A stretch of DNA of 11,700 bases, taken from an uncultured Candidatus Saccharibacteria bacterium. Lineage in GTDB: Bacteria; Patescibacteriota; Saccharimonadia; Saccharimonadales; Saccharimonadaceae. The first letter of the stretch is position 1. Each line of letters begins with the position of its first letter. Positions 5,649-11,700 of the stretch are shown piece after piece. Position numbers and translations under genes: made by a program. Location of the stretch: NCBI GenBank assembly GCA_948511255.1, contig CAOQNC010000015.1:1-11700 (forward strand). Reading direction: 5' to 3'. The notes beneath the pieces were generated by a model, which was not told where the DNA came from, did not search any database, and saw only the letters and a program-made list of their open reading frames with translations.

Positions 5649-7383
5649 AATTGGCAAAAAAGTTAGCGTAGCTGGCTGGGTGAATTCGCGCCGCGATCAC
5701 GGCGGCCTTATCTTTATCGATCTTCGCGACCACAAGGGAATTATCCAGCTCGTCATTACTCCTGACACGACCGATGCCTTCAAAACTGCCGAATCTTTGC
5801 GTGATGAATTTGTTATCTCTGCTGAAGGTCTCGTCCGTGAGCGCGCCCCCGAGCTCAAAAACCCCAACATCGAGACCGGTGATCTCGAAATTGTCGTCGA
5901 TAAACTCGAACTTATTAACCGCTCCGAGCCACTCCCGGTCAACACTCATGACGAAGGCGACGCTTCCGGCGAAGAGTTGCGCCTGAAATATCGCTTCCTC
6001 GATCTGCGCCGCCCGTCGATGCTTCACATGCTTCAGCGCCGCGCCGAGTATTATCGTTTCATGCGCCGCTACATGGATGAACACGATTTTATCGAAATCA
6101 CGACTCCGATTCTTGCGAACTCTTCTCCTGAAGGCGCCCGCGACTTTCTCGTCCCGTCCCGCCTCCATCCGGGCCAATTCTACGCTCTCCCGCAGGCTCC
6201 GCAGCAGTTCAAACAACTCCTCATGGTCGGCGGCATCCCACGCTATTATCAGATTGCGCCCTGCTTCCGCGATGAAGACCCACGCGCCGATCGTCTTTAT
6301 GGCGACTTCTATCAGCTCGACTGCGAGATGTCGTTCGTCGACGATGGCGAAGTTGTCCGCCAGACCGTCGAACCGCTTATCAAAGACCTCGCGACGACTT
6401 TCGCCGGCAAAGAAATTATCACTCCCGAAGTTCGCCGCATTCCCTACAAGGAAGCCATGGAAACTTATGGCACCGACAAGCCCGACCTTCGCTATGGTCT
6501 CGAACTTATCGAGCTCACCGAAGCTCTGAAAAATGTCGAATTCAAAGTTTTCCAGACGCCTTGCGTGAAGGCCATTTGCGTTCCTGGCGGCGCCAGCTTC
6601 ACTCGTAAACAAATCGACGAGTTCACCGACCTTGCTCGCAAGAACGGCGCCGGTGGCCTCGCCTATATTCTCTATGAAAACGGCACCGTCCGCAGCCCGA
6701 TTGCGAAGTTTCTGAAAGACGAAGAACTCGCCTCCATCCAGGAACTCACCGGCGCAAAGGACGGCGATGCGGTCTTCTTCGGTGCTGACGAGCGCGAAAA
6801 AGTCAACAAAGTCCTCGGCGCGATGCGCATCGCCTTCGCTGACGCCCTCAACTTAAAAGACGACAACAAAATCGCTCTCTGCTGGATTGTCGACTTTCCG
6901 TTCTATGAATGGGACGACGGCGCGAACAAGCTCGACTTTGGTCACAACCCCTTCTCCCTTCCGAAAGGCGGCCTGAAAACTCTTCGCGAAACCGAAAACA
7001 AGTTAGACATCGTCGCCGACCAATACGATATGGTTATGAATGGTTACGAAATCTGCTCTGGTGCCGTCCGTAACTATAATCCAGAAATCATGTATGAAGT
7101 TTTCGGCATCCTCGGCTACGACGAAAAGTATGTTGCCGAGCGCTTCGGCGGTATGCTGAACGCTTTCAAATTCGGCGCTCCGCCCCATGCTGGCTGTGCC
7201 TTTGGTATTGACCGTATGTTTATGGTCCTCGAGGGAATTACCAACATTCGCGACATCGTCGCTTTCCCGAAGAACGGCTCCGGCGTTGACCTTATGATGA
7301 ACTCCCCGTCCGTCGTCGATGACAAGCAGCTCGAAGAGGCACACCTCGCTCTCATCTCCGACGACGAAGACGCTGAAGAATAA
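5617..7383 (+). CDS. aspS: Aspartyl-tRNA synthetase, bacterial type
   Basis: AspRS charges tRNA-Asp with aspartate. The 588 residues contain the N-terminal OB-fold anticodon-binding domain (VAGWVNSRRDHGGLIFIDLR, about 18-37), the class II motif 2 region (FRDED 217-221, then QLDCEMSF), a bacterial insertion (GAD) domain in the middle, and motif 3 (FGIDR 529-533) with the usual tail IRDIVAFPKN. Length is normal for bacterial AspRS. ATG 5617 is chosen over upstream TTG 5572 and ATG 5578 because AspRS normally starts just before the OB fold and because of the -10 spacing. His28 in RRDHGG is the residue seen in nondiscriminating enzymes that also charge tRNA-Asn, so this enzyme may serve the GatCAB pathway; that is inference. 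Confidence 0.96.
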   Translation: MRSLSTQLKSEIGKKVSVAGWVNSRRDHGGLIFIDLRDHKGIIQLVITPDTTDAFKTAESLRDEFVISAEGLVRERAPELKNPNIETGDLEIVVDKLELINRSEPLPVNTHDEGDASGEELRLKYRFLDLRRPSMLHMLQRRAEYYRFMRRYMDEHDFIEITTPILANSSPEGARDFLVPSRLHPGQFYALPQAPQQFKQLLMVGGIPRYYQIAPCFRDEDPRADRLYGDFYQLDCEMSFVDDGEVVRQTVEPLIKDLATTFAGKEIITPEVRRIPYKEAMETYGTDKPDLRYGLELIELTEALKNVEFKVFQTPCVKAICVPGGASFTRKQIDEFTDLARKNGAGGLAYILYENGTVRSPIAKFLKDEELASIQELTGAKDGDAVFFGADEREKVNKVLGAMRIAFADALNLKDDNKIALCWIVDFPFYEWDDGANKLDFGHNPFSLPKGGLKTLRETENKLDIVADQYDMVMNGYEICSGAVRNYNPEIMYEVFGILGYDEKYVAERFGGMLNAFKFGAPPHAGCAFGIDRMFMVLEGITNIRDIVAFPKNGSGVDLMMNSPSVVDDKQLEEAHLALISDDEDAEE

Positions 7384-7454
7384 TTTGTCGTCAAGCAGTC
7401 CGGCTCGACGTTAGCCAAAACTCGTCGCAGAAATCTTCCAGTCGCTGCCCTCTG

Positions 7455-7463
7455 TGTTATAAT
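7455..7463 (+). promoter_or_regulatory. Extended -10 promoter of the envelope operon (leaderless)
   Basis: TGT followed by TATAAT (7458-7463) lies 6 bases before ATG 7470. A weak -35 CTTCCA (7435-7440) at 17-base spacing resembles the aspS P2 element TTTCCA. No Shine-Dalgarno sequence is present. Confidence 0.7.
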
Positions 7464-7469
7464 AACTCT

Positions 7470-8519
7470 ATGGTTTGTATTGCTGCGTTCATCATCCTCT
7501 GTCTAGTCGGCATCTTCGTCGCCTTCTTGAGCATCTTCCGCCGCGACATCGGTAAAAAATATTGGGCCGTCTTCAAAAAAGCGTGGGGGTGCGTCGGCAA
7601 AAAAGTCACTCTCCAAAAATGTGAAACCAATTTCAAAGACGACGTCAAAAACTCCCTCCTCTCGAAAGTCGTCTTAAAGCATCCGAAATGGGTCAAGCCT
7701 CTCGGCGTCGCTATCGAAGTCAGCGCCGTCCTCATCGTCCTGGTTACGATTTGGTCGCTCGTCGAAGCCGTGAAGGCTATCCTCGCTCTCTGGGTTTTCG
7801 GCACCTGTAATGTCTCCCAGCCGGCTAGCTGCGCGCTCGGCGCTGAAGTTTGCGGCATTGATGCCGCTGAGCCGAAAAACCCGATCGAGTGGACCGGTCG
7901 TTGGTTCGGGGAATGGGGAGAGATTTTTGCGAACATCCCCGATCGCTTCCATTCCTGGGAAGCCGAAGATTATCTCGTCGAGCCATATACCTTCGTCGCG
8001 AAATATGAAGACGGCAATCCGCTTGCGCTTGATATTTTCGATCCAGGCTGCGTGATTTGTATGCAGAGTTATCGAAATCAGAAATCTTCCGGTTTCTTCG
8101 AGAGATATAATACCGTTCCTATGATCTATGTTATCGAGCTTCCGGATGGTTCGCCGAAGTTCCAGAACTCCGACCTCATCGCCTGTTACTTCCACGCCGC
8201 CAACCTTCTCGACATGAACTACGCCGCCAAGATTCTTGACCGCCTCTTCACCGAATCCGATTCCGACGGGATTAACTATCAGACCGCTATGACTAGCATG
8301 TCTGCCGAAGATGCTGAGAAAACTCTCCAAAGCTGGCTGAAAGATTTTGGCGCCACGGCGAAGGAAATCTCCGAGCTAGAAACCGCCGCCCATTCCGAAG
8401 AAGTTACTGAGATTATTTCCAAAGTTAAAAATATGGTCGACAATACCGTCCACGCCAAAGGTATCCCGACCTCGATTTATGATGGGAAGAAGCACAATGG
8501 GCTTTATAAGGCGAACTAG
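7470..8519 (+). CDS. Membrane-anchored thioredoxin-fold (DsbA-like) protein with CVIC motif
   Basis: The 349-residue protein has hydrophobic segments at about 1-22 and 78-111, a basic Cys-containing stretch between them, and an outer domain from about 112 on. The domain has a thioredoxin-like layout: a strand LDIFDPG leading to the CxxC motif Cys194-Val-Ile-Cys197, then a strand MIYVIELPDG, a long helical part, and GIPTSIYDG (331-339), which looks like the cis-proline loop and last strands. The likely role is thiol-disulfide exchange on the outer side of the membrane; the exact subfamily is not recognised. It is first in an operon whose next member carries two exported cysteines. The start follows the leaderless spacing to the -10. 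Confidence 0.68.
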   Translation: MVCIAAFIILCLVGIFVAFLSIFRRDIGKKYWAVFKKAWGCVGKKVTLQKCETNFKDDVKNSLLSKVVLKHPKWVKPLGVAIEVSAVLIVLVTIWSLVEAVKAILALWVFGTCNVSQPASCALGAEVCGIDAAEPKNPIEWTGRWFGEWGEIFANIPDRFHSWEAEDYLVEPYTFVAKYEDGNPLALDIFDPGCVICMQSYRNQKSSGFFERYNTVPMIYVIELPDGSPKFQNSDLIACYFHAANLLDMNYAAKILDRLFTESDSDGINYQTAMTSMSAEDAEKTLQSWLKDFGATAKEISELETAAHSEEVTEIISKVKNMVDNTVHAKGIPTSIYDGKKHNGLYKAN

Positions 8520-9075
8520 TCTTATCTTTGGCGCGGTCGCCCTCTTCGTCGCGGCGTTAACTTTCTGCCCAGCCGCCGACGTTGGTGCCGTCAAAAATCC
8601 GACCTCCGTTGCCGAACACCCCGACGACAGCGAGGAAGAAGTTGACGAAGCCGCACGCCTTAGCGCGGTCGCCGAAAACTGCTCTAATATTAAATACGCG
8701 CTTTCCCAGCTTCAGCGCTCGGACTCTCGCACTCGTATCTATCTCGGCACTTCTTACGAAACAATCTCTGGCCGTTTCATTGTTCCGCTCAACCTTCGTC
8801 TCGAGCGCAACAATCGCCCCTCCGAGCAGCTTCTATCGATTCAGTCTGAGTTTATGACTTCTCTGGCGGATTTTCGCCTCGCCTACACCGACTACATGCG
8901 AGATCTCGAAGCCCTGACCCTGATTGACTGTAGTGCTCAGCCGGCCGACTTTTACAAACACCTCGAAACCACCCGTGCGAAACGGGCTGCCCTCCAGTCT
9001 GTCACCCAGAAACTCAATACTCTCGCTGGCGAGCAATACCAGGCCGTCGTCGACCTCGAAAAGGAGCTCAAATGA
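8497..9075 (+). CDS. Secreted or anchored protein of unknown function, helical, two cysteines
   Basis: I do not recognise this 192-residue protein. It starts with a basic n-region (MGFIRRTS) and a hydrophobic stretch (9-24) typical of a signal peptide, with possible cleavage near ADVGA. An acidic linker (DDSEEEVDEAA) and mostly helical sequence follow. Cys62 and Cys145 are the only cysteines in the exported part. ATG 8497 overlaps the previous gene by 23 bases; ATG 8479 and 8482 are in frame too, but would add polar residues before the signal. Only weak purine-rich sequence (GGGAAGAAG) precedes it. Tight overlap indicates translation coupled to the thioredoxin-like gene, whose product could form its disulfide; that is inference. 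Confidence 0.7.
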   Translation: MGFIRRTSLIFGAVALFVAALTFCPAADVGAVKNPTSVAEHPDDSEEEVDEAARLSAVAENCSNIKYALSQLQRSDSRTRIYLGTSYETISGRFIVPLNLRLERNNRPSEQLLSIQSEFMTSLADFRLAYTDYMRDLEALTLIDCSAQPADFYKHLETTRAKRAALQSVTQKLNTLAGEQYQAVVDLEKELK

Positions 9076-9134
9076 TAATTTCCATCCTTCACGAATCAGC
9101 CACCCTCGCCGCACATGACGGAGGCATTCTATGA
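9072..9134 (+). CDS. Candidate 20-codon small protein gene bridging two genes by ATGA overlaps
   Basis: The ORF reads MIISILHESATLAAHDGGIL. It has a good Shine-Dalgarno, AAGGAG (9061-9066), five bases before its ATG. The ATG overlaps the upstream stop as ATGA (9072-9075), and its own TGA overlaps the downstream ATG as ATGA (9131-9134). Such exact stop-start overlaps at both ends are typical of coupled genes and not expected for spacer. The peptide has no recognised relatives. It could be a functional small protein or a device to pass ribosomes to the next gene, which also has its own Shine-Dalgarno. Confidence 0.5.
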   Translation: MIISILHESATLAAHDGGIL

Positions 9135-9502
9135 CGCTCCAGACTCGCGGCGGCCGCAACCTCGCCCTGCTCGGGCTTGGCGCTATTCTTATCGCGCTCA
9201 CGACCACCTCTATTGGTATCTATGTCTACCATAGCAGCGGCGATATTTACCTCGACCGCTCTCGACCCGGCTATCTGCCCGCTCCCGAAGAAGTCGAAGA
9301 AGAGCAGGAAATTAATTCGACTTATTCCTACCCCGACAACGGCCCGATCGACAAATCCGAGTTCAAGACCTACCTCGAAGAGCTCAAAACCATCAATAAC
9401 CGCCTAAAGGCCCTCGCCGACCCTTATTCTGCCGGTCCACTTTCCGATGAATCTCTCGGCATCGCTCCGATGAAATCCGACAACGTCGACGAACCAAACT
9501 AA
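9131..9502 (+). CDS. Single-pass membrane protein of unknown function
   Basis: The 123-residue protein has a basic N-terminus (MTLQTRGGRN), one transmembrane helix (about 11-33), then an acidic, Pro-rich outer part (PAPEEVEEEQE) and a predicted helix (EFKTYLEELKTINNRLKAL). This is the layout of a small anchored accessory protein; no family is recognised. CGGAGG (9119-9124) lies six bases before ATG and fixes the start. It is last in the operon that begins at 7470. No intrinsic terminator is evident after it. Confidence 0.65.
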   Translation: MTLQTRGGRNLALLGLGAILIALTTTSIGIYVYHSSGDIYLDRSRPGYLPAPEEVEEEQEINSTYSYPDNGPIDKSEFKTYLEELKTINNRLKALADPYSAGPLSDESLGIAPMKSDNVDEPN

Positions 9503-9610
9503 TCCTACGACTTCCGCCCTCGTCCTCGCCCTCGTCGACCTTCATATCGTCAATAGCAACCTTTTTGGCATCTCCCCATAATAAACCACAAAATAACTTT
9601 TTATCCAGAC

Positions 9611-9639
9611 TTGCCAAAAGCGCAATCCTCCGCTACAAT
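9611..9639 (+). promoter_or_regulatory. Promoter of the structured leader/small RNA
   Basis: TTGCCA (9611-9616), a 17-base spacer and TACAAT (9634-9639) are near consensus. The expected start is at about 9645-9646, exactly where the 5' strand of the closing stem of the RNA begins. An ATG at 9644 lies only 4 bases after the -10 and opens a 9-codon ORF, so it does not fit the leaderless spacing used elsewhere. Confidence 0.7.
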
Positions 9640-9644
9640 AAAGA

Positions 9645-9812
9645 TGTCTAGTTTTATCAATATAAGTGGTTAACACTTTTTTATATCAAGGATTAACTTG
9701 TTCTTGCAATATCGTGTATTGAAAGCGGCACCGCGACAATGGTACACGATTTTAGCGTAGAGCTGAAGTTAACCCGTTGATAGGACTAGACACCCTGCGG
9801 TGTCGCTTTTGT
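9645..9812 (+). ncRNA. Structured leader or small RNA ahead of the surface-protein gene
   Basis: Pairing read from sequence: P1, 16 bp, 9645-9660 with 9777-9792 (two G-U); P2, GGTTAAC 9668-9674 with GTTAACC 9768-9774; P3, ATCGTGTA 9711-9718 with TACACGAT 9743-9750, extended by TTG 9719-9721/CAA 9737-9739 across a short bulge. A large asymmetric internal loop lies between P2 and P3. The P3 apical loop GAAAGCGGCACCGCG (9721-9735) can alternatively pair with 9796-9810, the 3' arm and T-tract of the terminator. This layout suits a riboswitch-like or protein-sensing attenuator for the gene at 9871. The rod with a central bubble also resembles 6S RNA in outline. It matches no family that I can name with confidence. 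The rest of 9503-9870 shows no gene. Confidence 0.6.
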
Positions 9813-9813
9813 T
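9789..9813 (+). terminator. Intrinsic terminator closing the structured RNA
   Basis: GACACC (9789-9794), loop CTGC and GGTGTC (9799-9804) form a 6-bp stem followed by GCTTTTGTTT. It is of modest strength, so some read-through into the downstream gene is plausible. The 5' arm shares 9789-9792 with stem P1 and can also pair as TAGACACC (9787-9794) with GGTGTCTA (9841-9848), ten bases before the Shine-Dalgarno of the next gene. Confidence 0.65.
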
Positions 9814-9870
9814 TCTAGCGAAATAATTAGCAGCCCAATCGGTGTCTATCATTTTAAAAGGAGGGCCGTG

Positions 9871-11517
9871 ATGCTAAAACGCCATAATAAAAACCCTAAC
9901 TCTTTGCGCAAGGAATCGTACTCTTCACCCGAGCAATCATACTCGCAACCTGGGAAAGTATACTCCGCGTCTAGAAAAACATACTCCAGAAAAATATCAT
10001 GTTTTTCTATTGCGGGAATATGTTGTAAACTTTCTGGGGTATGCTTGCTCCTTCTAACCTTTCTCCTCATCAGCCCCACGACAACTTCTGCTAGTGCTCT
10101 AGAAGCTGAAGAATCGTCCGACGGCGCAAATTACGACGACCAAATCTCCGCCCAGTCAACCACTATCTCCACCATCAACATTTCCTTCTCTCCGACTTCC
10201 GGCTCCGCTTCGCTCACCCCGACTTCCACTAGCGGTGCTTCTGCCCTTATTTCCGTCAAAGCTACCGTTGGCGTAGAGAACTCTAGTGGCTATGTAGTCT
10301 ATCTTGGCAGCACCAGCTCCGCCTTGACTGGTAAAACCACCAGCCAAACTATCCCCTCACTCTCCTCTTCTACGACTTATAGCAATCTCCCTGTCAACAC
10401 TTGGGGCTATAATGCTACGGAAACCACGACCGCTCCAGCCAATCCTACGCTAAGCGCCATGCCAGCTAATACTCGCGGTATTACAATCGGTTCCAACTCC
10501 TCCACCAACATCAAATCCGACAGCAAAACCTTCCAGCTCAGCTTCGCCGCCAACATCGGTCCCGACAAACCCGCCGACACCTACGAAAACCAAGTCACGC
10601 TCTCCGTTATCTCTAGCCCGCTAGAAATAACCGGTCTCAGCTCCATTTCCGACATGCAAGAAATGACGACCGCCATCTGCTCCGCCAGCGAAATTGGAGA
10701 AACCAAACAGCTCAGAGATGTCCGTGACGGCAAATACTACTGGGTTACTAAGCTCAAAGATAATAACTGCTGGATGACACAAAACTTGGCCCTTGATCTA
10801 TCTACCTCGACGGCATTAACTCCGACAACATCAGACGTCTCTAGTAACTGGGTGCCGCAGTACTCTACCGCAACATCGGCCAATGTTAATACCGTAGATA
10901 GCACGTCCACAGCTATTCGTTCCTGGAACCTCGGTAACTATATTATTACAAACCCCACTTCAGCCTCTGATTGCGGAAATCCTAAAAACACACTCGCGAA
11001 TTGCCCTTCCCAATTCACACCTATCGATTCTCGCACGGCTTCAAGCAACCCGAACTTCTACTCCAGTAACGGCAATAAAACATTTAATCCCACAGAATAT
11101 GACGCACACTACTCGGCAGGAAACTATTACACATGGAATGCGGCGACCGCTGGAACTGGCAAAACTAGTACTTCTGGTCAAGCCGCTGACAGTATCTGCC
11201 CAAAAGGCTGGCAATTACCAGTTAGTAATACTACGACATCGAAAAGTTTTAGCGGCCTAATAAGTGCCGGAAGCATTGGGACTAACGTGTCTAAGATTAC
11301 AAGTTCACCATACTTCTTCGTCAGAGGCGGCATGGTCGACCCGTCGTCGGGATACCTCTTTTCGCACGCTGGTACATATGGGCTGTACTGGTCGTCGACA
11401 CCGACCACGAATGCAAATAATGCCTATCGCCTCGATTTTAACTCAACTAGCTCGATTGCTCCGTCCGAAAGTTCCGCTCGCATATACGGACATTCCGTCC
11501 GCTGCATCGCCAGGTAA
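9871..11517 (+). CDS. Large exported surface protein with C-terminal FISUMP-type domain
   Basis: The 548-residue protein has a long basic N-terminus with short repeats (16-43), a hydrophobic signal or anchor (about 44-69) ending near TSASA, a Ser/Thr-rich region (about 80-190), and a beta-rich part ending DTYENQVTLSVIS. The C-terminal half resembles the FISUMP (Fibrobacter succinogenes paralogous, TIGR02145) domain: RDGKYYWVTKLKDNNCWMTQN, ICPKGWQLP, GLYWSSTP and SARIYGHSVRCIAR. This domain is common in Saccharibacteria surface proteins as I recall. Role is unknown, probably adhesion or interaction at the cell surface. AGGAGG (9859-9864) six bases before ATG 9871 favours that start over GTG 9868. 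It is controlled by the structured RNA upstream. Confidence 0.82.
   Translation: MLKRHNKNPNSLRKESYSSPEQSYSQPGKVYSASRKTYSRKISCFSIAGICCKLSGVCLLLLTFLLISPTTTSASALEAEESSDGANYDDQISAQSTTISTINISFSPTSGSASLTPTSTSGASALISVKATVGVENSSGYVVYLGSTSSALTGKTTSQTIPSLSSSTTYSNLPVNTWGYNATETTTAPANPTLSAMPANTRGITIGSNSSTNIKSDSKTFQLSFAANIGPDKPADTYENQVTLSVISSPLEITGLSSISDMQEMTTAICSASEIGETKQLRDVRDGKYYWVTKLKDNNCWMTQNLALDLSTSTALTPTTSDVSSNWVPQYSTATSANVNTVDSTSTAIRSWNLGNYIITNPTSASDCGNPKNTLANCPSQFTPIDSRTASSNPNFYSSNGNKTFNPTEYDAHYSAGNYYTWNAATAGTGKTSTSGQAADSICPKGWQLPVSNTTTSKSFSGLISAGSIGTNVSKITSSPYFFVRGGMVDPSSGYLFSHAGTYGLYWSSTPTTNANNAYRLDFNSTSSIAPSESSARIYGHSVRCIAR
9916..9999 (+). repeat. 21-bp in-frame tandem repeat in the 5' part of the surface-protein gene
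   Basis: Four degenerate units of seven codons encode SYSSPEQ (9916-9936), SYSQPGK (9937-9957), VYSASRK (9958-9978) and TYSRKIS (9979-9999). Each carries a Tyr-Ser core. They lie before the membrane segment, so the repeats would stay in the cytoplasm or be removed with the signal sequence. Confidence 0.7.
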
Positions 11518-11541
11518 AACTCTACGACGGTTGTAGAGTTT
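11517..11541 (+). terminator. Hairpin directly after the surface-protein stop codon
   Basis: AAACTCTAC (11517-11525) and GTAGAGTTT (11533-11541) form a perfect 9-bp stem around a 7-base loop, starting at the last base of the TAA stop. Only three T residues follow within the stem and no T-tract comes after, so this may be a weak terminator or an mRNA 3'-end protecting hairpin. Confidence 0.5.
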
Positions 11542-11597
11542 AGGAACGGGCTAACAGGGGTGGAGAAAAATAAAAGTCTACAATGGTGATAGAGTTT
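11518..11597 (+). repeat. Imperfect duplication of the 3' hairpin
   Basis: The 24 bases at 11518-11541 recur at 11574-11597 with 18 of 24 positions identical (AA.TCTAC.A.GGT..TAGAGTTT). The second copy retains less complete pairing, so it looks like a decayed duplicate. Confidence 0.5.
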
Positions 11598-11630
11598 GAA
11601 ATTTTCTCGAATCTCTAGGTTTTCTCCGCC
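11559..11630 (+). repeat. 11-bp inverted repeat around the second hairpin copy
   Basis: GGTGGAGAAAA (11559-11569) pairs with TTTTCTCCGCC (11620-11630) with one G-U pair, enclosing about 50 bases that include the decayed hairpin copy. The role is unknown. From 11631 to 11700 there is AT-rich sequence with a TATAAT at 11664 but no start codon at the expected spacing, and no feature that can be supported. Confidence 0.4.
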
Positions 11631-11700
11631 TCAGCCTCCGCAACCGCCAAATAGGTACACATATATAATATATATACGTCGATATAGCACATACTTATTC

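Noticed and set aside
5638..6612. 324-codon minus-strand ORF opposite aspS
   Set aside because: It is a frame shadow of aspS; the + strand carries all the conserved synthetase motifs.
8497..8580. Lipoprotein signal in LTFC of the 8497 protein
   Set aside because: The residue before Cys24 is Phe, which does not fit the lipobox; an ordinary signal peptide is more likely.
9721..9750. Possible T-box core (GGCACCGCG resembles GGNACCGCG)
   Set aside because: The UGG bulge needed to pair with the tRNA end is missing, no specifier stem is visible, and the downstream gene is not related to tRNA or amino acid supply.
9645..9812. SRP RNA, tmRNA or RNase P RNA identity for the structured RNA
   Set aside because: The SRP GGAAGCAGC-type core, the tmRNA ends and the RNase P conserved strings are all absent. 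A 6S-like outline remains possible but unproven.
11661..11700. Promoter from TATAAT at 11664-11669
   Set aside because: It lies in an AT repeat, lacks a -35 and TGn, and no ATG follows at 6-7 bases within the window.

Overview
This window most likely comes from a Candidatus Saccharibacteria (TM7/Patescibacteria) chromosome. The evidence is the mix of small or minimal proteins, a surface protein with a C-terminal FISUMP-type domain, a reduced UvrC, a membrane-anchored solute-binding protein without partners, and moderate GC. TGA is used as a stop codon and does not occur inside the genes, so the standard bacterial code fits. The assignment is inference; no database was searched. Every convincing gene is on the + strand.

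Layout. 1-569 is the 3' end of a 23S rRNA, followed by a 189-base spacer with a promoter-like element, 5S rRNA (758-868) and a strong intrinsic terminator (879-902). Next come a YxeA-like exported protein (1086-1433, preceded by a 10-codon mini-ORF), a degenerate 23-bp repeat tract, uvrC (1590-2987), a four-helix PF04020-type membrane protein (3037-3408), secG (3482-3712), an anchored family-5 solute-binding protein (3731-5461) and aspS (5617-7383). A compact envelope operon follows at 7470-9502: a membrane thioredoxin-like protein, a secreted protein with two cysteines, a 20-codon ORF joined by ATGA overlaps at both ends, and a single-pass membrane protein. The stretch 9503-9870 holds a promoter and a strongly structured leader or small RNA with a terminator. 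It precedes a large surface protein (9871-11517). The last 180 bases hold duplicated hairpins and no gene.

Two themes stand out. First, nearly every recognisable promoter places its -10 hexamer exactly 6 or 7 bases before an ATG, usually as an extended -10 (TGnTAYAAT), so transcription should begin at the start codon and give leaderless mRNAs. Genes inside operons or behind a leader instead tend to carry Shine-Dalgarno sequences. Second, the RNA at 9645-9812 starts at its predicted transcription start with a 16-bp closing stem. Its apical loop can pair for about 15 bp with the 3' arm and T-tract of its own terminator, which is the architecture of a regulatory switch.

The genes combine information functions (rRNA, UvrC, AspRS, SecG) with export and cell-surface functions. 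The SecYEG channel would export the solute-binding protein, the thioredoxin-like system and the FISUMP protein, as expected for a small host-attached bacterium. That ecological link is inference.
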